31,228 nt of DNA, taken from Scleroderma bovista. Lineage: Eukaryota > Basidiomycota > Agaricomycetes > Boletales > Sclerodermataceae. Every line of letters starts with the position of its first letter. Position 1 is the stretch's first letter. Below are positions 1 through 9,626 of this stretch, one piece after another. The translations under genes were made by a program, and so were the position numbers. The notes under the pieces were generated by a model. The model ran no database searches. It was given only the letters and a program-made list of their open reading frames with translations, and had not been told where the DNA came from. The stretch is from NCBI GenBank assembly GCA_037178675.1, contig JAYMGJ010000632.1, positions 1 through 31,228 of the forward strand, in the 5' to 3' direction.

Positions 1-88
1 ATCATGGATGAGGCATACTATGTGCAGAAGCACAATCATCTTCATGACTTGGCTCAGGTAATGGTAGCTATGACTGCAACCCCAAGAA
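1..88 (+). pseudogene. SNF2/DEAD-like helicase fragment
   Basis: Frame 1 reads IMDEAYYVQKHNHLHDLAQ and then VMVAMTATP. A DEAx Walker B box followed closely by MTATP is typical of helicase motifs II and III, and the AMTATP form resembles fungal SNF2-type ATPases. The spacing between the motifs is much shorter than in a working helicase, so an internal deletion is likely. The reading continues into transposon sequence from about position 89 and stops at a TAG. The 5' part lies outside the window. SNF2 rather than RecQ is an inference from this short stretch. Confidence 0.5.
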
Positions 89-318
89 CAGTTACATTTA
101 TTTGTTTTGCAAGGAACAGGTAGAAGAACAATGGTAAAATCTTTTATAGTCCTAACATAAGAAATGATCTCAAATCATTTCTTGACACAAAAAATAACAA
201 AAATGATGCTGTATGATATTTGTCTTTTTTGTTAAACAAAATTGTAAATAAAAGAGTATCTCTTTCTTCTATTTTTTTACAATGTTTTGTCATAAAACAT
301 TGAGAAATGCTTGCAGTG
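89..318. mobile_element. CACTA-like MITE terminus (long TIR, copy 1)
   Basis: This AT-rich block is nearly the same as the right arm of the element at 28801-29461 and the reverse complement of its left arm. It ends in CTTGCAGTG at 318. The outer flank TTG (319-321, CAA on the minus strand) matches CAA at 2003-2005 beside a second terminus ending at 2002. CACTG ends with a 3-bp target duplication fit the CACTA/EnSpm type. No transposase for this element is visible in the window. Confidence 0.65.
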
Positions 319-440
319 TTGGCTATTTTCCTCAACTTCTTGAGGGAGATTCCTGCATGAACAAGTTCTTGATGAATCATAGTGTAGTGAACTGCAACAA
401 AGCGGTTGGTCTCAAGTAAACAAAGTAGCTCATCAAGGAA
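319..440 (-). pseudogene. Tc1/mariner-like (DDE_3) transposase, N-terminal fragment
   Basis: The minus strand reads LDELLCLLETNRFVAVHYT and then IHQELVHAGISLKKLRKIA, the helix-turn-helix part of fungal DDE_3-type transposases. It stops exactly at a CACTG element end. The continuation (KERDKDKHAEF and onwards) is found on the plus strand from 2003. The two halves therefore belonged to one gene, were split by the CACTA-like element, and one half was later inverted. Homology is lost upstream of about 440, the probable inversion breakpoint. Family assignment rests on motif recognition and on the two halves fitting together. Confidence 0.7.
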
Positions 441-1090
441 TCAGCTGGGGCAGTGGTTGACAAGGTGGATGAGGTAGTTGACATTGTCAAAGTGGAGAGT
501 GTGAGGGCACCCAGGAAGACCATAGTTGTGCTTGATGACATCACCTATTTCTCTTCAAAGCTTCAGTATGCACCAAAATATATTTTGAGAGAATCCAACA
601 CAGTCAAGGATGTCACTGAGAAAGAGCAGGTCATGTTTGTATAGATGCATGGCTGCAATCTTGACATCACAAGAGATTTTATGGTACATCGTGATAGTGG
701 AGATAAGCATTGTGTATGTTTGCTACTTTCCTATGCCTTTTTTATTATTTCCTAACTAGTCTCTGTCATGTGCATTACTGTCAAGCTATATGCAAATGGC
801 TGTAAAATAGCGAGTCCATGAAAAGTGTTTTTTCACTTTTGAATTGATAGCTAGGATCTTATTCAAAACATTCTATAATTGCTATTATTTGTTGATACAA
901 ACAAAGATACACAGGTATCTATGTATCAGTTTGTGCCAGAATGACCCCAGCACCATCCTTATTAGAGTATGTAAACTCTGATGTGTCCTTGAGATTAAGA
1001 ACTACTTCATACTGCCTCTTCAGTTGTAGTATTTGTTAGTGGTGAACCAGATGATTCACTTAGATCTGACTTGCCAACTGAAATCTATGC
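441..1090. other. Unassigned stretch, no recognisable gene
   Basis: A plus-strand open frame at 453-644 (63 codons, containing KTIVVLDDITYFSSKLQYAP) resembles nothing I recognise. The rest is AT-rich and stop-filled. Positions 743-809 are a diverged copy of 4981-5047. CpG is almost absent. Confidence 0.4.
743..809 (+). repeat. 67-bp dispersed repeat, copy 1
   Basis: Direct repeat of 4981-5047. Both contain GCATTACTGTCAA and GCAAATGGCTGTAAAAT. Where the second copy has CTCCGTCACATG, this one has TCTCTGTCATGTG, consistent with C-to-T decay at CpG and neighbouring sites. Confidence 0.6.
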
Positions 1091-1282
1091 TCACATGCAT
1101 CTGCATCTTTCCCCCTTCTTGGTGATTTTGTGTTTGATCAAGAACAATGATGCAGCCACTGTCCATATTAATCTCTTAAAGTTTCCATCACCAGTTTTGA
1201 GTAATTCTTTGAGGAGAAATTCAAGAAGTGTTGTGGTGTCTTCACTCAACCAGTTGGCAGCCTTCTTGCAAGATTTTGGCAT
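1091..1282 (-). pseudogene. Myb/SANT-like domain fragment
   Basis: The minus strand reads KKAANWLSEDTTTLLEFLL followed by KTGDGNFKRLIWTVAA. This matches the pattern of basidiomycete Myb/SANT-like DNA-binding domains: an AxWxxxD start, a leucine-rich helix, GDGxNFK and a second tryptophan helix. Only the first two helices are readable before the frame closes. A separate fragment at 5238-5995 looks like the downstream part of the same kind of protein, but the two need not come from one copy. A solo LTR begins 27 bp away, on the upstream side of the fragment. Confidence 0.5.
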
Positions 1283-1308
1283 TGAACTTATTCCAATATC
1301 AATGACAG

Positions 1309-1934
1309 TGTCAAGACCGGTTCTTCACCGATCTGATCTCTACGAGGGGTCTGGGGGTCAGAGGTTGGTCTAGCGGTAAGACCGAGATGCTACGTAGTGT
1401 AGTCGCGCTTCCCAAGTATTAGGAAGGCCGACCGAAGATTTAACAGAGAGTCCAAGGGTAAACGGTCAACAACCGAGTACTTGTATGAGGGCAGAAGCAG
1501 AGAGAACGAAGAGAGAACAGAGGAGAAGTATCTTATTCGATATTCGAACTGAAACTACAACAGACCGAGTATCTAGGTATTTATACTGAGTGGGACAGAT
1601 GAGGCAATGTACGGGAAGTCAGGATTACCGACGAACGACTAGCACAGTCGCGCTGCACGCTGAGTAAGTACGTTAAGTGCGATAACCGGATTACTGATAG
1701 GTATTGTATTAATAATGCAACGGGATGGGAACGTATAGTAACCGGAAACGAGAAAGGAAACATATTAGGTAATAGTACAGAGAGACAGATCGGACAATGC
1801 GCTCACCGATTGGTGGCGATACAGGACAGATAGAGATAAACGGAAAAGGGAGTACATACAATAGAACGGACGGCGAACGCGTGGATGCGATCAGACAATA
1901 GGGTACAGGGTGATCGGGTGTCACGGTCGTGACA
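1309..1934 (-). mobile_element. Solo LTR (626 bp), TSD GACAG
   Basis: The block starts TGTCAAGACCGG and ends CGGTCGTGACA, giving TGTCA/TGACA terminal inverted repeats. GACAG flanks it at 1304-1308 and 1935-1939. A TATA-like AGTATAAATACC lies on the minus strand near 1575-1588, so LTR transcription would run leftward. It is rich in CpG while its surroundings are not, so it is probably a recent insertion. No internal retrotransposon sequence remains, consistent with LTR-LTR recombination. Confidence 0.88.
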
Positions 1935-1961
1935 GACAGACCCTTTTGAATGCAATGAGTT

Positions 1962-2002
1962 TACAATGTTTTATCATGAAACATTGAGAAATGCTTGCAG
2001 TG
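1962..2002. mobile_element. CACTA-like terminus, copy 2 (41 bp left)
   Basis: TTTACAATGTTTTATCATG leads into a terminus ending CTTGCAGTG at 2002, the same terminal sequence as 89-318. It abuts the C-terminal half of the Tc1/mariner transposase. Removing the element and one CAA copy restores the codons for I-A-K-E-R across the junction, which defines both the end of the element and its 3-bp target duplication. Confidence 0.65.
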
Positions 2003-2650
2003 CAAGGAACGAGACAAGGATAAACATGCCGAGTTCATCAGATGGATGTCTCAGTATGCTTCAGAAGAAATTGGGTTCATTGATGAAACTTCCAAGGATG
2101 AAAGGACAATGTTCAGATGGAATGGTTGCTCAGCTAAAGGGGTGTGTGTACAGAAGAAAGGGTTTGTTCATGGGCGTCATCTTTCTGCTGTCAGTCTGCT
2201 TACTTTGGATGAGATTGTGGCATCCAATGTTATTGAGGGCTTTTTCACTGCTGCAAAGTTTGCCCATTTCATTGAGCACAATGTGGTAAGTCATTATCAT
2301 TGATCTTTGGTATGTGCACTCATGGACATTTCTTTACTAGCTGCCATTGTGTTCACCATACCCAGGGCCACTCTCTGTACTGGTTATGGACAATGCTCGC
2401 ATCCACCACCACAAAGAGGTGGAAGAACTCATCTGAAATGCTGGAAAGTGGAACTTAGTAGTGGCTAATGTTGTGCTCATCCAATCACAGGTGTTCATCT
2501 TGAGTACCTGCCACCATATTCACCTGATTTGAACCCCATTGAAGAAGTGTTTTCACAGATCAAGGCATTCATCCACCATAATGAAGATGTCATGACTGTA
2601 GGTGATGGTATTATTTATGATATGTACACAGCTATGAGTATCATTACCTC
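2003..2650 (+). pseudogene. Tc1/mariner-like (DDE_3) transposase, catalytic part
   Basis: Readable blocks in order: KHAEFIRWMSQYASEEIGF, FIDETSKDERT (first catalytic Asp), a stretch with LTLDEIVASNVIEGFF, then a 55-nt intron (GTAAGT...TACTAG, 2286-2340), LPLCSPYPGPLSVLVMDNAR (second catalytic Asp), and after another intron-like break [19 protein letters not shown] (third acidic residue) and [13 protein letters not shown] interrupts the reading near 2432. These are the classic landmarks of a DDE_3 (Tc1/mariner) transposase. The N-terminal half is at 319-440 on the other strand, so the gene is dead. Confidence 0.85.
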
Positions 2651-2786
2651 AATAGTTATTTTGTGCATGGAGGATGCTTTTGATGATGATTGTACCCAAT
2701 TCTCATTCATGCCACCCAAGTTGCTACAAATACTGCCATTATGTATTACAGTACAACTGTATGTGCTAGCTAGTCTTTTGCAATCC

Positions 2787-4955
2787 ACTGCCTGACTGCA
2801 TCTTTCATCACTGCAATCTCACCATACTTGAATCCCATTTCCTTGAGTTCAGAAACACATATGTAGCTAATGGTGTTTGAGCCTGTATAGCTGTTGTCAT
2901 TGTTACGATCATGTCCAACTCCAGATCTCATCCGGTTACTCTGGTTGCATTGCAGCCCTATAGCCTAACTCCGGTCACTCTCAGTTACTCCAGTCACAGT
3001 CGCACAGATACACCTCCGCTAACTACGACCCTTGGTCTAGCCCGCATCCAGTCCTTACCACACTTGCCCGTTTACCCTGTCTTGACATGAGTTCTCCGTG
3101 AACTCGATATATCCTATACCTTGTAGCATTTTCACCGGACCTGATTTATTTTACCCGGACCTGACTTTATTTTCACCGGACCTGACCTAGTCCCAACTCC
3201 GGTCATCCCTTGTCTGCTATTAGGTTGTTTACTTGTCACCATATGTACTTGACCCTAGTTTCTACTTAGTATAAGTACCCTCTAGTTTACCTTGTACAAC
3301 TCAGTCTGAAATCAACATAAGTCACTACTTCTGTTCTCGTCCATCTCCGTCTCCGTCTCCGTCTCCTTCCCTTGACCGGAACCTACACAAGGGGTCAACG
3401 CTCGTTGTCCTTAGTCGTTGAACCCAATCGGTCACCAACTCCGGCCGGACTAATCTCTTGTCCAGCATCTGCCCTCCTCCTTTGTCCGCTTTCATCCGGA
3501 CTTGACCGGACCCCCTACCGGAGTAGACCCGGACTTGACAGTCATCTAACTTCTGGTGAATGTTGCTGCTGAGAGAATAGGCCTTGCAGAAGTTGTCAAG
3601 TGAGAGAGATGGTCTAGGAACAGCAGACACAGGGAGTAGAAGGTCATTTTCAGCTATGGAAGCAGACTGTGTAGATGGTGGATTGACGGCAGCTGGAGGG
3701 TGGAAAATTGTCAATACTTCTTGTGGCACATTGATAATTGGAACACCTGCTGGTGCAGCTAGTGCAGATGCTGCTTGAGTACACTTAGCAATGCATTGCT
3801 GAAGAAGAGGTGAATGCTCACTGGCCCAGCCAATCTGAAAATCATTGAACTTGTGGTGATTGGGTAGTTTCTTGAGGTCAGCGAACTCAGGGCCACATTG
3901 CTAGTAGCATTGAGTAAATTCCACAACACCAATAAGAAACTAAGTTACTCATGCAGCTGCCCAAATGGAAATGTGATTGTGGCTTAGTGCCAAATGCTCC
4001 AAGTTTTCTGAGTGAATGAAACAGTGGTCTGAACCACTAATGCACCCTGACTTTGAGCATTCCCAGCAGCTGCATAATAACTTGATCTTCTCCTCAATAT
4101 TTTTGTTCAATGTTGTCTCTGGCTTGTTGAATGCTGACTCCTTTCTGCCCTTGGCTTTCTTCTAGTAGATGTGCAATGTCAGTACTTTGAGTTCATAATG
4201 GATTGTCTTACCTTGGATTTCTTCTTTGTGTGTTTTGTGCCACTGCTGGAGTCACTCCCCTTGTCTGAGTCAGAGTCTTCATCTGCCTTTGTTTTTGCCT
4301 TCTATATGTGATTGTCACACACATATCCCAGTGTATAGCATGAATCCACTCACCTTGGCTGGCCATGTCTCAATCTTGAGATTAGCTGCAGGTTCCTTGG
4401 GCTTTAATGCATGTGTGATAAGGAATTGGTAGTCTTCATTAGTTCATAGCTGCATTTGTAATGATCGATAGCATGGTACACTCCAAGTGAAGTCATAGTC
4501 ATTGAAACTGATGAGTTGGGGACAAAGAGTTTGGGAGACCTTCTCCAGCAACTGTGCCTTGACTGTGTCCCACTGGCCTTTCACTGCTTTGGGCTCTTCT
4601 TCATCTCAGCTTCCGAGAAGATGGAGAGATAGTAAATGATGCTTGCTGACTTTGATGGCTCTACTACACCGGCTACTGCACATTGTAATCAGGTTACTGC
4701 TGTAATGATGTTATCACAAACCTTCGGGAGCTGCTGGCTCAGCTTTCTTTGATGGTCAGCCTCTTTTCTTTGGGATAGTGGTTGCTGGCAGGTTGCATCA
4801 CTGTGGCAATCAGGTTCACTGCCAGAGACACCTGTTGCAGCTGTTTCATTGCCTGATTCCTCTGGGTGATCATTCAGATTGTCATCCAAGAATTCATTAT
4901 GGAATATAGACAAAGACATGGTGGTAATGGCAGTAAGCAGAGACAACATGACCAC
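2787..4955 (-). pseudogene. Multi-exon relic with SAM-like C-terminus, split by an LTR
   Basis: On the minus strand an acidic N-terminal exon (4955 down to about 4690) is followed by exon-like pieces. One carries VKGQWDTVKAQLLEKVSQTL and FNDYDFTWSVP. One is charged (ADEDSDSDKGSDSSSGTKH). One, after a 50-nt intron, has IEEKIKLLCSCWECSKSGC and SGSDHCFIHSENLEHLAL. The last reads LPVSAVPRPSLSLDNFCKAY and SSNIHQKLDD, breaks at the solo LTR 2901-3540, and resumes at 2900 with YTGSNTISYICVSELKEMGF and [13 protein letters not shown], then a stop. The last two pieces together look like a sterile-alpha-motif fold (inference). I do not know the function. Stops and frameshifts suggest a pseudogene. Confidence 0.55.
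2901..3540 (+). mobile_element. Solo LTR of the chromovirus family (640 bp), TSD GTCAT
   Basis: It starts TGTTACGATCATGTCCAAC and ends CCCGGACTTGACA, like the LTRs of the element at 15248-24900. GTCAT flanks it at 2896-2900 and 3541-3545. TATAAG and AGTCTGAAAT (3303-3312) are conserved. It holds about 30 CpG dinucleotides, the best-preserved copy in the window, and it interrupts the SAM-like relic between the residues LDD and YTG. Confidence 0.92.
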
Positions 4956-5237
4956 ACTCAGGCAATATTTTGCAGGACAATTTTTATTTCCTAACCAGCC
5001 TCCGTCACATGCATTACTGTCAAACTATTTGCAAATGGCTGTAAAATGCCCATATCTCTGGACTGTGTGAACAAAATCACATGACTTAGGAAGCAATATT
5101 GTAGCCAAGAGTATGTACTATTTACAACTCCACCAAAGCCTAGTGTCATTTTTCATGTATCTGGCAGGGTGTGAAGCACACTGCCATTAGAGTTAGTTAT
5201 AAAAAGGGTTTTTGGAGTCACTGTATGTATTTAACAT
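4956..5237. other. Spacer between divergent relics, with the second copy of the 67-bp repeat
   Basis: No coding sequence is recognised. The repeat shared with 743-809 occupies 4981-5047. The stretch separates the minus-strand SAM-like relic from the plus-strand Myb/SANT-family tail and may include their former promoters. Confidence 0.4.
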
Positions 5238-5995
5238 ATGACTAAATGGTGTCTTCGACTGGTTGAGCAGTCCCATTTACAAACAAAGCCCTTTAAAATG
5301 AAGGGTTTTGCATATTTTGCACTGACTGAATCTCTGACCCCCAAGAAGGGCAAGGGGCAGTTTGTCTTTCACCCTGGCACTAAATCTAATATAGTGTGGC
5401 AGATGTTGATAGTTTGCATGCTATTCCCCTTCCAATATCTGCTGCTGGCAGCACTCCCTTAATCACAAGTAGCTCACTTTTGCTTCAGAGGAGATTATCA
5501 GGGCCAGTCACCTGCAGCCTCCCCAGACTCAAGCTGGTGGCACTAGTGACCTGGATTCCCTGCCAACATCTGCACCATCCAGCTATCTTTCACCATCTGT
5601 TGCCTCTGAGTCCACATCATCTGCAGTCACCAGTATTAGCAATGTAAAGAGAAAGGTATCTCAGTTGCCAACTCAGCAGCCAGCTTAAAAAAGTGATCAT
5701 GCCCACTGTCTGCTGCAGCACAGGCACAGCAAGTGGGTGGTGCAATGATGCAGGGATTGCAGCTATGATAAAGGATATTTTCTATTCTATCACTTCATCT
5801 GATGCCCTTGGAGTAACTATCAATATCCTCCAACAATACCATGAATTTACACCCATCCAACAACTCAGCATTGATGAATATCTTGGACTCAAAAAAAAAA
5901 AAAGAATCAAATCATACTTTTCTACAAGTTTGGTGAAGCAAAGAGGAAAGAATGGTTGTCACAGTGTTGACACAGGTTGTTTGAAATTGCAGTAG
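5238..5995 (+). pseudogene. Myb/SANT-family protein, C-terminal part
   Basis: The first block reads KPFKMKGFAYFALTESLTPK and KGKGQFVFHPG. This resembles the segment after the Myb/SANT-like domain in a common basidiomycete family (AKPFxNKGFPHxDxMExxxPxxxKGxHVFxP). A Ser/Pro-rich linker follows in another frame (TSAPSSYLSPSVASESTSS, then KRK), then a C-terminal helical stretch around 5693-5995 (IKDIFYSITSSDALG, FTPIQQLSIDEYLG). Frame changes, and a run of about 13 A near 5889, show decay. The DNA-binding part is missing here. A related N-terminal fragment sits at 1091-1282. Confidence 0.45.
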
Positions 5996-6345
5996 GCCAA
6001 CATCACACTGCTGATATATGGAGGACCAGGATTGACATTGTATCTCATTTTCTGTTGTATCAGTTATCTCATAAGTCATCTATAAACTTAAATGTGTACA
6101 TATGTGATACTAGTACAATGGATATTGACTTTGTGACTCAGATCATGATACTTCCACTATCCCACAATGTGCAAGCTCCTGCTGATAGTCTTCCCACATC
6201 TCCTGGACAATATTATCATAACATTGATCTGCTCACCTTCTTTCTGCCACATCTGCTGGCCCATCACCAAGCATGCCCAGCTCATCTCCTCCAAGCTCTG
6301 CAGAGAGATCCCCCTCTGTGAGCTCTGGTTCAAAAAGGGATTAGG
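5996..6345. other. Unassigned stretch
   Basis: A plus-strand open frame covers most of it (5977-6321) but shows no motif I recognise. No repeat or RNA gene was seen. Confidence 0.3.
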
Positions 6346-6700
6346 ATCATATCAGTAAACAAAATTGTGGATTGCACACAGTGCAACAGGAATTTGAGCT
6401 TGAATATCCATACTGTACTCAAGGGGGATCTGGAGAATACAGAATTGACACATTACAGCACTGAATATATGTTCAATCATATTTTGGAGTGCAGAATGAC
6501 ATAGGTTAAATAATTCCCCTTGAATTTGAGGCCTAGTTGCGAATGTAAGCACTCTTTCACCATCAGTCAATCAGAATCAGAATCAGACATACCTTTGACT
6601 TGCCTGACATCACTCCTTTAGATAATACTGAACCCTGTGGTATGGCACAAGAAGAGCATCCAATGTGCCAAACTTTGCATCAGCTAGAAGATACTTCCAC
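6346..6700 (-). pseudogene. PIF/Harbinger-type (DDE_4) transposase relic
   Basis: The minus strand reads YLLADAKFGTLDALLVPYHR and VQYYLKE. After an intron-like interruption it continues ELFNLCHSALQNMIEHIF, CILQIPLEYSMDIQAQIPVA and LCAIHNFV. These match Harbinger-type transposases: LADAGF carries a catalytic Asp, the RN(V/M)xER block carries the catalytic Glu (here NMIEHIF), and LCALHNF is the closing motif. The N-terminal half with the first Asp is missing. Arg residues expected in the family appear as His, Cys or Gln, which fits CpG decay of CGN codons. Confidence 0.75.
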
Positions 6701-6711
6701 CATGACCAAAA

Positions 6712-6830
6712 AAGCAAGGTAACCAGAACATGAGTGTCTTGCCCATACCTGTTCCTGCAATGCATATGATGTTCTGGTCCCCCTTTAGAAATGCTTCGGT
6801 GATCATTAGCTTCCACAGACATGACACTTT
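6712..6830 (-). pseudogene. RecQ/DEAD-type helicase Walker A exon
   Basis: The minus strand reads WKLMITEAFLKGDQNIICIA and then GTGMGKTLMFWLP. The Walker A motif (A-G-T-G-M-G-K-T) is encoded at 6735-6758, preceded by a Q-motif-like Trp-Lys region. This is the first conserved block of RecQ or DEAD-box helicases. No further helicase motif follows: the frame runs straight into the PIF/Harbinger relic. A captured or truncated exon next to a transposon is the simplest reading. Confidence 0.6.
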
Positions 6831-6859
6831 GGAAAAAACCTGCCAAGTCCTTTCTCATA

Positions 6860-7830
6860 TGGCACCAAGGCTAGGGGTTTCAGAAGAAGATGCAGGCATA
6901 TCACATGGGGTAGGGAGTTGTATCAAAGATATCAGGTTTATTCCATCTAAGACAATCTATGTGATGTGTGAAAGTGTATTTGTATTTTATTGAATATCAT
7001 AACTATATTTTCTGAGCTCCACTGTCTGCACTGCTGTGGCTGATGAAGTTTACAAACATTTTCTTCCAGCTGCTACTGGAGAGATTGAGAATTAATGTTA
7101 TTTGGTGTTTGAACTTCCATATGAGCTTATGTAAGTCTACTATCATTTGATCTCTCCAGCAGTGGATGTGAAGGAACCTAGTTTTCATCACACATGCATC
7201 TTTGGACTTGTTAGAAACATCAAGAAAAGTTGACTGGTGAGGATCATGAGAAGTGTAACAGAAGATTATAGGTGTTTTTGCTTTAACTTGAAATCTTCTC
7301 ATTGCTGCTTTACCTAAAGAAGTCATTGAACACACATGGGCTGCTATTGCTGCAGCCAAACTCCCAGTAATGACATCTCGGGGGAATGTTAAGGGTTAGT
7401 TGCCTCTATTATATATCTCAGTGTTGTTTGTGTTGATTTTATGCAGACTCTATATATCAGCTGGACCTTCTTGAGGGTCCTTTAATTTTGCATACTGTAG
7501 ATTGTACCCCTCCTGAGGCCTACATGTCCTAGAACTATGTCTTGTATGTGCTATATTGCTATGATATCTGTGATGGTGCTCATGGTGATCTAGTACTATC
7601 CACACTGACAGACTTTATACACCTTATGCTCTGAACTGGGTGATAATGCATGAAGTAGAAAATGAAGAGGTAAAAAGTTACATGACTGGAGGGAATTATG
7701 TGGATATTTCTCTTCATGGTGTGGTAAAATGTGTCACTGATACTATTATGGTAAGCCAATTTTTGCATACATGATCCTCCAGTCTTTTTGGCATATCTGA
7801 GGTGGAATAATTTGATAGTTAAATGAAAAC
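6860..7830. other. Unassigned stretch with short ORFs only
   Basis: A minus-strand frame at 7003-7359 (118 codons) and a plus-strand exon-like piece near 7646-7752, ending at a GTAAGC, were read. Neither resembles a known family. CpG is rare and stops are common. Confidence 0.3.
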
Positions 7831-7834
7831 ATTT

Positions 7835-8205
7835 TGAATAATTCAGCCATTTTAAATGTCAAAAATGTGCAAAATAGGGGTGCCATCTTTGCATATAAAA
7901 TACTATGAGTTCAACATAGTTGAGCATTTTTATGTTGTTTTTGTCAGTTAAAAGAAAATTGTGAATAATCCTTCTATTTAAATGTCAAAAACACGCAAAA
8001 CAGCAACCCCCATGATTTGTGCAAATCAGAGGTGCCATCTTTGCATATCAAATACTAGGAATTCCACAGGGTTAACCATGTTTATGTTTTTTGACAGTTA
8101 ATTGTTGATAATACTGCTATTTAAATGTCAAAAACGTGCAAAACAGCAACCCTCATGATTTGTGCAAAACAGGGGGTGCCATCTTTGCATAAAATACTAA
8201 CATAA
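7835..8205 (+). repeat. Three diverged tandem repeats of about 126-143 bp
   Basis: TTTAAATGTCAAAAA starts near 7851, 7977 and 8120. Each is followed by GTGCAAAA or a variant and, further on, GGTGCCATCTTTGCATA. The block is AT-rich and non-coding. It ends just before a cluster of GGACC/GGTCC motifs. Confidence 0.75.
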
Positions 8206-8335
8206 ACCAGTCTTGGACCAGTTCCTCTGGACTGGTCCTTGGTGGTCCAGTCTGGTCTTTTGCAAAATCAAGATTTTTCAGAACTGATGTGGTCCTGGTC
8301 CAACCAAAATTAGGTTGAAAGACTGGACTGAACTG
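8206..8335. repeat. GGACCAGT/GGACTGGTCC motif cluster, copy 1
   Basis: Several copies of TGGACCAGT, GGACTGGTCC and TGGTCCAG occur within 130 bp, ending at AAAACACTACTCACTAT. A similar cluster at 11131-11260 ends AAACACTAATAGTGAGTAG. The shared motif is itself palindromic (GGAC-T-GGTCC type). These may be the ends of a MITE or satellite family. Confidence 0.45.
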
Positions 8336-8403
8336 ACCTTAAAACACTACTCACTATGAAGAAGAGAATGGGTGCAGCAGGAAAGCAGAGAAGCCAGGCA
8401 ATT

Positions 8404-8430
8404 ACTCCACCATGTTGAACATGGTGGAGT
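8404..8430. repeat. 27-nt palindrome
   Basis: From ACTCCACCATG to CATGGTGGAGT around a central GTTGAAC, the 27 bases are self-complementary except for the central base. The same GTTCAAC core recurs in the hairpins of 11330-12030. Confidence 0.7.
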
Positions 8431-8525
8431 GGGGAGGCTGAGGAGAGTAAGAAGTAGTTGGGTGCATAGTTTGAGAAAGCAGAGAAAGCAAGCAATACTC
8501 TACAGTGTTGGACATGGTGAAGTGA

Positions 8526-9135
8526 TGTTATGACCATGTCCAACTCTGGATCTTATCTGGTCACTCTGGTCACATTGCAGCTCTACAGCTCAACTCTGGT
8601 CACTTATCACTTACTCCAGTCACAGTCACACAGATAACCTCCTGTTAAGTATGACCCTTGGACTATGCTCTATTCACTTGTTACCACACCTCACCATTTA
8701 CCCTACCTTGACATGAGTTCTCTGTGAACTCAATATATCCTATACCTTGTAGCATTTTCACTGGACCTGACCTAGTCCTTACTCTGGTCATCCCTTGTCC
8801 ATTATTAGGTTGTTTACTTGTCACTGTATGTACTCAACCCTAGTTTCTACTTAGTATAAATACCTTCTAGTGCATCCTGTATACTTTAGTCTAAAATCAA
8901 CCATAGTCTCTACTCCAGTTCTTGTCCATCTCCATTTCTGTCTCCATTTCTGTCTCCATCTCCTCTTGACCATAACCTATGCAAGGGATCAACACTTGTT
9001 ATCCTTAATTGTTGAATCCAAATGGTCACCAACTCTGGCCAGACTAATCTCTTGTCCAGCCCTCTGCCCTCCTCCTTCATCTGTCTTTGTCCAGACTTGA
9101 CCAGACCCCTTACCAGAGTAGACCCAGATTTGACA
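8526..9135 (+). mobile_element. Solo LTR of the chromovirus family, CpG-free
   Basis: It starts TGTTATGACCATGTCCAAC and ends CCCAGATTTGACA, and aligns along its length with 2901-3540. The flanking pentamers AGTGA (8521-8525) and AGTTG (9136-9140) match only in part, as expected for an old insertion. No CG dinucleotide remains in about 610 bp: positions that are CG in the sister copy are TG or CA here. A block of roughly 25 bp around the second ACCCGGACCTGA unit is also absent. Confidence 0.85.
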
Positions 9136-9600
9136 AGTTGGGTAGAGAGTAAGAAGTAGTCAGGCACATAATTCAGCATAAAGTTTGGTTGTATTTGTAC
9201 CAAGGCACATGCCATACACCATACACAGTAGTACTGTAGTGCTTGTCCTGCTTGTCCATTGTTTCTTCACCCACTTCCCATGGTTTACTGTGGGTAGCTT
9301 TGCATTGATTGTCTTGCTCATTGATCACCTCACTGCACTTCTGTGGTTTACCTCTGCCACTCATGGTTTCCCTGCTTGCTGCCTGTGGTTTACTTGTAGG
9401 TAGCTTTGGTGTTCTGGCCTGTATTCCTGTCTACTTCTTGCTGTTGACATTACCCAATGGTGATGATTTCATTGTATTCTGTGCCTTCCTTGTCTGAAGC
9501 TTCATTGCCCACTTTTCTTGAACAAGGTGATGTTCACTCAGTGTGGAAACCTTGTTCAGTCAGTTGCATAAAGATCCTCCTCTTAGGAGAAGTTCACTTT
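9136..9600. other. Unassigned, with TGGTTTAC mini-repeats
   Basis: CATGGTTTACTGTGGGTAGC, CTGTGGTTTACC and CTGTGGTTTACTTGTAGGTA occur between about 9278 and 9405, suggesting a decayed minisatellite. No gene is recognised. Confidence 0.35.
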
Positions 9601-9626
9601 CATTTCAGGTTCCTCATATTCTTTGA

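Noticed and set aside
1371..1400. tRNA-like GGTCTAGCGGTAAGACC
   Set aside because: Lies inside the solo LTR 1309-1934. No cloverleaf with an anticodon arm and T-loop could be made by eye.
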